This document shows, one piece after another, positions 11,259 to 17,199 of a DNA stretch of 64,000 bases. The stretch covers positions 124,001 to 188,000 of the forward strand of contig NZ_QMBN01000003.1 of assembly GCF_003289625.1 (NCBI RefSeq). Reading direction: 5' to 3'. The notes beneath the pieces are model-generated. The model did not search any database. It was not told where the DNA came from and saw only the letters and a program-made list of their open reading frames with translations. The translations under genes were made by a program, and so were the position numbers. Each line of letters starts with the position of its first letter. The first letter of the stretch is position 1. The DNA comes from Microbacterium sp. SMR1 (GTDB lineage Bacteria; Actinomycetota; Actinomycetes; Actinomycetales; Microbacteriaceae).

Positions 11259-11262
11259 AGCC

Positions 11263-11292
11263 ATTCTGGCACTCGCCCATGGGGAGTGCAAG
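11263..11292 (-). promoter_or_regulatory. groL promoter overlapped by a second CIRCE-like element
   Basis: Reading towards groL there is a -35 TTGCAC (11291-11286), a 17-base spacer and a -10 CAGAAT (11268-11263). The same DNA holds GGCACTC-N9-GAGTGC within 11266-11292. This is a CIRCE half-site pair with the correct 9-base spacing and two mismatches per arm. Its centre is 34 bp from the perfect CIRCE. Confidence 0.7.
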
Positions 11293-11324
11293 CCGCGTGG
11301 CCGGTGACGCGACCCGGGGAAACG

Positions 11325-11356
11325 ACGGAGCGCACCGCGATGGCGGTGCGCTCCGT
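11325..11356. terminator. Terminator of the short cold-shock gene
   Basis: A 14-bp perfect stem (11325-11338 with 11343-11356) has a 4-base loop and begins 13 bases after the cold-shock gene stop codon. Confidence 0.8.
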
Positions 11357-11369
11357 GGAGTGTTGCGAT

Positions 11370-11573
11370 TCAGGCGACGACGCGCACCGATTCCGCTTGC
11401 GGACCCTTCTGCCCCGTCCCCACGGTGAACTCGACCGCCTGCCCCTCTTCGAGCACGCGGAAGCCGCTCATCTCGATGTTGGAGTAGTGGACGAAGACGT
11501 CCTGCCCTTCGTTCACGGTGATGAAGCCGAAACCCTTCTCGGCGTTGAACCACTTGACGGTGCCCTGTGTCAT
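11370..11573 (-). CDS. Cold-shock protein, CspA type
   Basis: A 67-residue single cold-shock domain with RNP1 (KGFGFI) and RNP2 (VFVHY), and the usual start [13 protein letters not shown]. It binds single-stranded nucleic acid and acts as an RNA chaperone. The ATG has an AGGAG sequence upstream. A terminator follows directly, so the gene is probably monocistronic. It is the canonical short form, unlike the extended protein near 1.5 kb. Confidence 0.96.
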   Translation of the reverse strand: MTQGTVKWFNAEKGFGFITVNEGQDVFVHYSNIEMSGFRVLEEGQAVEFTVGTGQKGPQAESVRVVA

Positions 11574-11669
11574 GCGAATCTCCTGATGCTGTGCGACAGC
11601 GTCATCGTATGCAGGGCGTTCCGCCGGATCCGGCGCTTCCGGTCACTGTTGACACGGCCGCATCGAGAA

Positions 11670-11685
11670 TTTCACGAGCGTGAAA
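11670..11685. promoter_or_regulatory. 16-bp palindrome beside a TTGACA box
   Basis: TTTCACG-AG-CGTGAAA is a perfect inverted repeat 12 bases beyond the stop of the LytR_C gene. A TTGACA hexamer (11649-11654, plus strand) lies just upstream. It may be a short terminator for the LytR_C gene or an operator. No good -10 follows the TTGACA. Confidence 0.4.
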
Positions 11686-11697
11686 CACGCCCGGTCG

Positions 11698-12279
11698 TCA
11701 GCCCTCGCCGCCACCGCCCGCGCGGTCCTCGCCGACTACCACAGTGAGCTGCTTGCTGGGCTCCCCGTCCGCGCCGTCCGGGCCTGCATAGGCCTCGCTC
11801 ATCTCCACGTCCGCTCCGCCGATCACTTGGGCGAGGCCCCGCGCGGCACCCTCGTCCTCCGCATGGACGTAGAAGATCGTGGTCGTCGCGAAGTCATGAG
11901 TGCTGGCGTCACCCGCGTCGACGACATCCGAGTTCCATCCGGCACCGACGACGGTGTCACGGAGGGCGGTCGCCAGTCCGCGCTCCGACGTCGCGTTGAG
12001 GATCAGGACGGGATACGAGGTGTCGACGACCGGATCGGCCTCGACGGGAGCCTCGACCACGGACGTCGCCGTGGGCGCCGCCGGGAACAGCCCGATGCGA
12101 CCGGTGACGATCATCGTGCCGAGGACGCCCGCCGCCACCAGGACGAGGACCGCGACGGCAGCCCAGACCAGGAGCACGCCGGCACGCAGCCGGGGGTTCT
12201 CGGCCCGGTGGGCGCCGACGCGGGTGGTGTCGGCGGGCAGCTCGTCGAAGCGGTCTTTCGGGTATGTCGTTGTCGGCAC
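11698..12279 (-). CDS. LytR C-terminal domain protein, single-pass membrane
   Basis: A 193-residue protein: a short cytoplasmic N-terminus, one membrane helix (about residues 34-56, VLLVWAAVAVLVLVAAGVLG) and an extracytoplasmic LytR_C domain (VLILNATSERGLATALRD, VVDAGDASTHDFATTTIFY). The catalytic LytR-CpsA-Psr domain is absent, so it is not a glycopolymer ligase itself. The start is GTG, with a TAGCAT hexamer six bases upstream. Its neighbour DUF3263 and this gene occur together in many actinobacteria. A cell-envelope role is inferred. Confidence 0.85.
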   Translation of the reverse strand: MPTTTYPKDRFDELPADTTRVGAHRAENPRLRAGVLLVWAAVAVLVLVAAGVLGTMIVTGRIGLFPAAPTATSVVEAPVEADPVVDTSYPVLILNATSERGLATALRDTVVGAGWNSDVVDAGDASTHDFATTTIFYVHAEDEGAARGLAQVIGGADVEMSEAYAGPDGADGEPSKQLTVVVGEDRAGGGGEG

Positions 12280-12308
12280 GGAGGAATGCTATCTGCCGAA
12301 GCTTCGCG

Positions 12309-12551
12309 TCACATGGCCGCGCGGTCGGCTCGCGAGCGCTCGGCCGCCGCACGCATGCGCCGCAGGCGGTGCACGAGCAGGGGGTCGTGCGACACCGCGT
12401 CGACCGACTCGATGATCCGCCCGAGCAGCTGGTAGTACCGCGCAGGGCTCAGCGAGAGCTCTTCGCGAACGGCCTCTTCTTTCGCGCCGCTGTGAGCACC
12501 CCAACGTGCCTCGAAATCGAGGATCGAGCGGTCGCGTTCGGAAAGTGCCAC
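12309..12551 (-). CDS. DUF3263 family small protein
   Basis: An 80-residue basic protein that begins ALSERDRSILDFEARWG and contains SPARYYQLLGRIIE, the signature of DUF3263. The predicted fold is a helix-turn-helix-like bundle, so DNA binding is possible but unproven. The GTG start has TAGCGT (12558-12563) six bases upstream, in line with a leaderless mRNA. It is transcribed towards the LytR_C gene. Confidence 0.85.
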   Translation of the reverse strand: MALSERDRSILDFEARWGAHSGAKEEAVREELSLSPARYYQLLGRIIESVDAVSHDPLLVHRLRRMRAAAERSRADRAAM

Positions 12552-12560
12552 GTCTCCACG

Positions 12561-13556
12561 CTACGACCGCGCGCGCTCGGAGCCGGGACGCCACTCCCAC
12601 CATCGCCCCAGCGGGTCGGCCGCAGCGTCGATCTCCCCGTCGAGGGCGACCGCGAAGCCGTCGCGCCAGCCGGAGGGAGCACCGCCTGCCCAGCCGTCAT
12701 GGGTGGCGGGCTCGTCGATAGTCAGCCAGCGCCCGAGTCCGCGCGCACGCGTGACCACGCCCGCGCGTCGTTCCCGCGGGATGTGCACGAGCACCCCGGG
12801 CGTGGTGATCACGAGCGTCGCGTCGGCCGGGGCGAGCGCTGCTACGTCCGGAAGAAGGTCGTACGCGTCGCCGGCGAACAGAAGGGGCGGGTCGGATTCC
12901 GCGACAGCCGCCGCCGCTCGGATGCGCTCCGCCCGCCCGCTCTCGCCCGGCCACACCAGGCGCGTCAGCCAGTCGACGTCGCGGGGATCGCGCACGTCCA
13001 ACGGGGCGAGATCGATGCCGGCGCGCCAGACGATCTCGGGATGCCGCACGCGCGGCATCCGCACCCCCCTCACCTCGCTCGGCAGCTCGACCACGGCTGC
13101 CCCCGCGGGCGGGTCGAGGCGCGTCTCGCCGTCGTCACCCCGGTACCGATACGAGTAGCGGTCGGGATACAGGCACAACCCGGCGCTCGCTCCGACCTCG
13201 AGCAGCGCGATAGGCCCCGAGATGCGCGACAGCGTCGGCAGAAGCGCCGCGCAGCGGAGCGGCTCGTTCGTCTGCACCGAGCGGACGAGGGTCTCCGAGA
13301 CGACGGCGTCGGCGTGATCGAGCACCCACGATGCCCACGACGACGAATCCACGTCGCCGGAACCCAGCAGGCGGCAGACCGCGAACACCAGCGGCGGCTG
13401 GCGCCGGTTCGCGGGAAGCCGCGACAGCACCTGCTGCAGGTCGCGGTCTTCGACGACGCGCCGCGCCCATGCCGCGTAGAGATCCGATCGCCCGGGTGCC
13501 TCGTCGACGGCGAACCGCCGGTAGCGCTCGATCACGGCGGCGAACTCGTCGGACAT
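12561..13556 (-). CDS. DUF2332 family protein
   Basis: A 331-residue protein of the DUF2332 family, whose members resemble Rossmann-type methyltransferases. The segment LLEVGASAGLCLYPDRYSY (about residue 120) looks like a SAM-binding motif I, and DATLVITTPGVLVHIPRE lies near residue 250. I chose the ATG at 13556 because GAGAAT (13563-13568) lies six bases before it. A second ATG seven codons upstream (13577) is possible. Substrate unknown; the stop is nine bases from DUF3263's start. Confidence 0.82.
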   Translation of the reverse strand: MSDEFAAVIERYRRFAVDEAPGRSDLYAAWARRVVEDRDLQQVLSRLPANRRQPPLVFAVCRLLGSGDVDSSSWASWVLDHADAVVSETLVRSVQTNEPLRCAALLPTLSRISGPIALLEVGASAGLCLYPDRYSYRYRGDDGETRLDPPAGAAVVELPSEVRGVRMPRVRHPEIVWRAGIDLAPLDVRDPRDVDWLTRLVWPGESGRAERIRAAAAVAESDPPLLFAGDAYDLLPDVAALAPADATLVITTPGVLVHIPRERRAGVVTRARGLGRWLTIDEPATHDGWAGGAPSGWRDGFAVALDGEIDAAADPLGRWWEWRPGSERARS

Positions 13557-13622
13557 GAAGCCATTCTCCGGGAACATCGACCCGCAACGTCGAGTTGAAT
13601 AGGACGAGGCGAAGGAGCAGAC

Positions 13623-14030
13623 ATGACCTATTCCGTGAACAAGACCGACGAGCAGTGGCGCGAGGAGCTCACCCCTGAGCAGTACGCGGTGCTGCGGCAG
13701 GCCGGCACCGAGCGCGCGTGGACCGGGGAGCTGCTCGACGAGAGCCGCGCGGGCCTGTACACCTGCGCCGCCTGCGGCGCCGAGCTGTTCCAGAGCGGAA
13801 CGAAGTTCGACTCGCACTGCGGGTGGCCGAGCTTCTACGAGTCGGTGCGCCCCGAGGCCGTCGAACTGATCGAGGACCGCTCGCACGGCATGGTGCGCAC
13901 GGAAGTGCGCTGCGCGAACTGCGGTTCGCACTTGGGGCACGTCTTCCCCGATGGTTTCGGCACGCCCACCGGTGACCGCTACTGCATGAATTCGCTGTCG
14001 CTGTCGTTCACGCCCGAGCAGGAGAAGTGA
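13623..14030 (+). CDS. msrB: Peptide-methionine (R)-S-oxide reductase
   Basis: A 135-residue MsrB, which reduces methionine-R-sulfoxide in oxidised proteins. It has the two CxxC zinc pairs (CAAC and CANC) and the catalytic Cys in RYCMNS near residue 121. The resolving pattern HCGWPSF is present. The ATG follows AAGGAG. The downstream nitroreductase gene overlaps by four bases, so the two form an operon, fitting a redox-stress role. Confidence 0.96.
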   Translation: MTYSVNKTDEQWREELTPEQYAVLRQAGTERAWTGELLDESRAGLYTCAACGAELFQSGTKFDSHCGWPSFYESVRPEAVELIEDRSHGMVRTEVRCANCGSHLGHVFPDGFGTPTGDRYCMNSLSLSFTPEQEK

Positions 14031-14563
14031 CCGGAGCCTTCGAAGCCGCCGGCGCACGCCGGTCGTGGTCGAAGGTCACCGACGAGGCACCCTCGCACGA
14101 GGAGCTCGTGCGACTGGTCTCGGCCGCGGGGCGGGTCGCCGACCACTCGTCGTTGCGTCCGTGGCGGCTCATCGAGATCCGAGGCGACGGACGGACGCGG
14201 CTGGGCCGCGCGCTGAACAAGGCCGAGGGCAAGCTCGGTGTCTCGACGAAGCCGATGCGCGCCCCGCTGCTCATCGCGGTCGTCGCCAGCTACAGCAAGA
14301 AGAGCAAGGTCCCGCGGTGGGAGCAGGAGGCCGTGGCATCAGGCGTCGCTCACATGCTGAGCCTGCTTCTCGACGAGGCCGGGTGGGGCGTGTTCTGGCG
14401 CACGGGCGGCGCGACGCGATCCAAGGCGGTCGCGAAGGCGCACAAGCTCGGCAAGCGCGAGGAGCTGCTCGGCTGGCTCTATGTCGGCGGTAAGCCCGCA
14501 GACCGCGACTCCGGGCGCCGCAAGTCGATCGACGGCGAGTCGTTTCTGAGCCCGATGCCCTGA
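14027..14563 (+). CDS. Nitroreductase family protein
   Basis: A 178-residue FMN-dependent nitroreductase-like protein. The segment RVADHSSLRPWR near residue 38 corresponds to the FMN/substrate-binding loop of the family, and SGVAHMLSLLLDEAGWGVFW to the second conserved helix. The GTG start overlaps the msrB stop by four bases, indicating translational coupling. The natural substrate is unknown. It may use NAD(P)H to reduce quinones or nitroaromatics. Confidence 0.88.
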   Translation: MTGAFEAAGARRSWSKVTDEAPSHEELVRLVSAAGRVADHSSLRPWRLIEIRGDGRTRLGRALNKAEGKLGVSTKPMRAPLLIAVVASYSKKSKVPRWEQEAVASGVAHMLSLLLDEAGWGVFWRTGGATRSKAVAKAHKLGKREELLGWLYVGGKPADRDSGRRKSIDGESFLSPMP

Positions 14564-14570
14564 ATCGCCC

Positions 14571-14840
14571 TCAGGTCGGAGGCTGCGAGCGGGATCGGAG
14601 CCTGCGGGCCGACAGACGACGCTCGTCGAGGAGGTCGGCGATGTCGACGTCGAGCGCTGCCGAGATCCGCGCCAGCTCCTCGATCGACATCGCCGACGGC
14701 TGCCGAACGTGCAAGCGGCGGGCGAGCGTTCGCATCGGGATCCCGCTCGCCTCTGCCAGCCATTCCTGCGTCAACCGCTCATCCGCGAGAACCGCGCGGA
14801 TGGACCGAGCCACTCGAGCGCTTAGCAAGCCGTCTGCCAT
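14571..14840 (-). CDS. XRE-family transcriptional regulator
   Basis: An 89-residue protein that is essentially one helix-turn-helix domain (LTQEWLAEASGIPMRTLARR) with a short basic tail. It is divergent from the duplicated XRE pair to its right. Its promoter has -35 TTGCCA (14875-14870), 17 bases, and -10 TAGTGT (14852-14847), exactly six bases before the ATG, so the mRNA is probably leaderless. A TGCCATATGGCA palindrome covers the start codon, consistent with autorepression. Its right half may be phage- or toxin-system-derived, but no toxin is seen. Confidence 0.85.
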   Translation of the reverse strand: MADGLLSARVARSIRAVLADERLTQEWLAEASGIPMRTLARRLHVRQPSAMSIEELARISAALDVDIADLLDERRLSARRLRSRSQPPT

Positions 14841-14875
14841 ATGGCAACACTATTGACGCTCTTGCCACATGGCAA
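14835..14875. promoter_or_regulatory. Paired operator palindromes between divergent XRE genes
   Basis: TGCCATATGGCA (14835-14846) and TTGCCACATGGCAA (14862-14875) share a TGCCA-N2-TGGCA core, with centres 28 bp apart. The first covers the leftward gene's start codon, and the second overlaps its -35 and the space between a possible rightward -35 (TTGACG, 14853-14858) and the rightward gene. Confidence 0.65.
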
Positions 14876-14891
14876 TAGTTCAGCCAAACTT

Positions 14892-14901
14892 GGCACGTGC
14901 C
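14892..14901. promoter_or_regulatory. GGCACGTGCC palindrome over the GTG start of the first XRE gene
   Basis: A perfect 10-bp palindrome whose centre is the GTG start codon at 14897. A CAAACT hexamer (14885-14890) lies six bases before the start. The same arrangement recurs in the second copy. Confidence 0.5.
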
Positions 14902-15223
14902 CACAGGAAGAACGCCGGAACCCGGCTCGCTCAGTCGCCACGTCGCGAATCTGCTCGCCGTCGAGATCGCTCGTCGCGGGCTGCGTCAGACCGATGTCGC
15001 CGCCCAGGTCGGCATGTCGGCCTCGCAGCTGTCGCGCGTCCTCGCCGCGAAGAAGGTCTTCACGATCGATCAGCTCGACGCGGTGTGCCGCGCCGTCGGC
15101 ATCCCCATCGGGCAGGTCGTCGTCATGCCCGGCCGGCGGCGGTGGCCCGGCAGCGGAGCCGTCGACATCGCCGTGTCCAAGGCGCCGCAGAACGACCGCG
15201 GAGCGGACGAGTGTGACGGATGA
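14897..15223 (+). CDS. XRE-family regulator, tandem copy 1
   Basis: A 108-residue DNA-binding protein with a helix-turn-helix domain (LRQTDVAAQVGMSASQLSRV) at residues 30-50. The GTG start lacks a ribosome binding sequence and lies inside a palindrome. The tail (VSKAPQNDRGADECDG) is hydrophilic. It is about 75-80% identical by eye to the next gene, which starts 372 bp later, so the pair arose by tandem duplication. The sequence after its stop still carries GTGACGGATGA, the same bases that open the ImmA gene after copy 2. Confidence 0.88.
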   Translation: MPTGRTPEPGSLSRHVANLLAVEIARRGLRQTDVAAQVGMSASQLSRVLAAKKVFTIDQLDAVCRAVGIPIGQVVVMPGRRRWPGSGAVDIAVSKAPQNDRGADECDG

Positions 15224-15262
15224 TGCAGCCGGGCGGCAGAATGCCGCCAACTCCGCCAAACT

Positions 15263-15274
15263 GGGCACGTGCCC
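15263..15274. promoter_or_regulatory. GGGCACGTGCCC palindrome over the GTG start of the second XRE gene
   Basis: A perfect 12-bp palindrome centred on the start codon at 15269. A CAAACT hexamer (15257-15262) lies six bases upstream, exactly as in copy 1. Confidence 0.55.
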
Positions 15275-15634
15275 TCAGGAAAGACCCCGGAACCCGGCCC
15301 GCTCAGTCGTCATGTGGCGAGTCTGCTCGCCACCGAGATCGCACGCCGCGGACTGCGCCAGACCGACGTCGCCGCCCAAGCGGGCATGTCGGCCTCGCAA
15401 TTGTCGCGGGTGCTCGCTGCCAAGAAGGTCTTCACGATCGACCAACTCGACGCCGTCTGCCGCGCGGTCGGCATCCCCATCGCGCAGGTCGTCGTCATGC
15501 CGGGCGGGCGGTCTCGCCGGACCCGCGACGGGTCTCCCATCCCTCGCATCGATGTCGGACCCTCACGCGATACTGAGCGGGCGGTGGCCAAAGCGCCACA
15601 CGATGACCGCGGAGGGGACGACGGTGACGGATGA
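15269..15634 (+). CDS. XRE-family regulator, tandem copy 2
   Basis: A 121-residue paralogue of the preceding gene with the same helix-turn-helix (LRQTDVAAQAGMSASQLSRV) and a longer linker (about 18 extra residues near position 78) before a related tail (VAKAPHDDRGGDDGDG). It overlaps the ImmA-type protease gene by 11 bases, so these two are translated together. In known Xre/ImmA pairs the protease cleaves or inactivates the repressor. Here the repressor may act on the operator palindromes upstream. Confidence 0.88.
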   Translation: MPSGKTPEPGPLSRHVASLLATEIARRGLRQTDVAAQAGMSASQLSRVLAAKKVFTIDQLDAVCRAVGIPIAQVVVMPGGRSRRTRDGSPIPRIDVGPSRDTERAVAKAPHDDRGGDDGDG

Positions 15635-16052
15635 CGAACTTCTCGACACACTCGATCTTCTCGGCGTACGCCTGACCATCACCGACCTGCCTCCCGACCG
15701 CGACGGAGAGTACGAGCACGGGCTCCGTATCGTCCGGCTCCGGCCGGGAATGGCCCGACGCCTCCACCGGTCGGTGCTGGCGCACGAGTGCGCCCATGCC
15801 GTCCACGGTGACGTGCCGCTTCGCGACCCGCACCACGCCGAACGGCAGGAGGCGAGAGCCGACGAATGGGCGGCGCGGATGCTGGTGTCCGTCGACGACT
15901 ACGCGCGCGCCGAGAACATTCACGACGGACACGTGGATGCGATGGCCCTCGAGCTCGATGTGACCGTCGACCTCATCCGGGCCTTCCAACGCACGCTCCG
16001 GCATCCTCGCACCCTTCGTATGCCGGACATTCCGACGGGCGCGCCGCGGTAG
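15624..16052 (+). CDS. ImmA/IrrE family metallo-endopeptidase
   Basis: A 142-residue zinc protease with the HExxH motif HECAH at residues 54-58 and a conserved downstream glutamate (EARADEWAARMLV). I chose the GTG at 15624 (VTDDELLD) because GGAGGGG lies just upstream at 15611-15617. Family members cleave partner XRE repressors (ImmA of ICEBs1, IrrE/PprI in Deinococcus). The overlapping XRE gene is its likely substrate. No integrase or phage gene is nearby, so this looks like a domesticated regulatory module. Confidence 0.9.
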   Translation: MTDDELLDTLDLLGVRLTITDLPPDRDGEYEHGLRIVRLRPGMARRLHRSVLAHECAHAVHGDVPLRDPHHAERQEARADEWAARMLVSVDDYARAENIHDGHVDAMALELDVTVDLIRAFQRTLRHPRTLRMPDIPTGAPR

Positions 16053-16092
16053 CACAGCGATCCGCATGCAGCCGACCGCATGAGTCGAGACG

Positions 16093-16098
16093 TAAAAT
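16093..16098 (+). promoter_or_regulatory. -10 element of the ole operon
   Basis: TAAAAT is close to the consensus TATAAT and ends six bases before the ATG at 16105. The -35 region is poor. The spacing suggests a leaderless mRNA beginning at the oleA start. Confidence 0.55.
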
Positions 16099-16104
16099 CG
16101 AGGG

Positions 16105-17199
16105 ATGCCCGGAGGCGCCTCGAGCGCGGGTCGGAGGCAGAAGCCGCTGGCCACCGGAGACACCGCGGGAGTCGCATTGCACGGAAACGCCACCACTCGT
16201 TACGACGACGTCGCCCTCCTCTCGGTGGCGAGTGTCCTCCCCTCCCGCATCACCCCGTCAGACGCGATAGAGGAGCGGCTGTCGGATGTGCTGCGTCAGC
16301 TGAAGCTCAAGCCCGGACTGCTGCGACGCGTCGCGGGCGTGAACGAGCGACGCAATTGGGCGGCGGGCGAGTCGTCCGACGACGCGACGATCCAGGCCGG
16401 TCGGCGAGCGCTCGACGAGGCGGGTGTGCGCCCGGATCAGATCGGACTGCTCATCAACACCTCCGTGTCGCGCAAGCATCTCGAGCCGTCGGTCGCGGTG
16501 CGACTGCACCACGGGCTCGACCTGCCCACCTCGGCCATCAACTTCGACGTGGCCAACGCCTGCCTCGGATTCATCAACGGCATGAGCCTCGCGTCGGGCA
16601 TGATCCAGTCGGGCCAGATCGACTACGCGATCATCGTCAACGGCGAGGACGCCGACGAGATCCAGGTCAACACCGTCGAGCGACTCAATCGCGGCGGTCT
16701 CGGCCGCGACGGCTTCATGAGCGAGTTCGCGTCGCTCACGCTCGGCTCCGGCGCCGCCGCGGCCGTGCTGGGGCGGGCGAGCGAGAACCCCGGCGGGCAC
16801 CGGATCGTCGGTGGCGTCACCCGCGCGGCCACGCAGTTCCACGAGCTGTGCGTCGGCAGCGTCGACGGGATGTTCACCGACGCCAAAGCGCTCCTGAAAG
16901 GCGGGCTCGCGCTGGTCGTCGATGCGTGGAAGGAAGCGCAGTCGACCTTTTCGTGGTCGACGATCGACCGCTACATCACGCATCAGGTCTCGTCCGTGCA
17001 CACCAACGCGATCGTCAAGGCGGTCGGTCTCGACCGGCGTCGTGTTCCGGTGACCTACCCTCACCTGGGCAACGTCGGACCGGCGTCCATCCCGATCACC
17101 CTCGATGCGGAGAAGTCGACGTTGCAGCGTGGCGACCGGGTCCTGCTGATGGGGGTCGGGTCGGGCCTGAACACCAGCATGCTGGAGCTCGCCTGGTGA
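16105..17199 (+). CDS. oleA: OleA, thiolase-like acyl-CoA condensing enzyme
   Basis: A 364-residue thiolase-fold protein related to KAS III (FabH). It joins two fatty acyl-CoAs head to head to give a beta-keto acid, the first step of long-chain olefin synthesis. The catalytic triad is visible: Cys near residue 153 (NACLGFING), His near 293 (ITHQVSS) and Asn near 323 (HLGNVGPAS). The order oleA-oleBC-oleD separates it from FabH. The start is either the ATG at 16105, six bases after a TAAAAT, or a TTG at 16177 with GGGAG upstream, which would give the shorter N-terminus HGNATTRYDDVALL. Confidence 0.92.
   Translation: MPGGASSAGRRQKPLATGDTAGVALHGNATTRYDDVALLSVASVLPSRITPSDAIEERLSDVLRQLKLKPGLLRRVAGVNERRNWAAGESSDDATIQAGRRALDEAGVRPDQIGLLINTSVSRKHLEPSVAVRLHHGLDLPTSAINFDVANACLGFINGMSLASGMIQSGQIDYAIIVNGEDADEIQVNTVERLNRGGLGRDGFMSEFASLTLGSGAAAAVLGRASENPGGHRIVGGVTRAATQFHELCVGSVDGMFTDAKALLKGGLALVVDAWKEAQSTFSWSTIDRYITHQVSSVHTNAIVKAVGLDRRRVPVTYPHLGNVGPASIPITLDAEKSTLQRGDRVLLMGVGSGLNTSMLELAW

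Noticed and set aside
11649..11685. TTGACA plus palindrome as a rightward promoter
   Set aside because: No -10 at the right distance, and the gene on the right runs the other way. Kept only as a low-confidence site.
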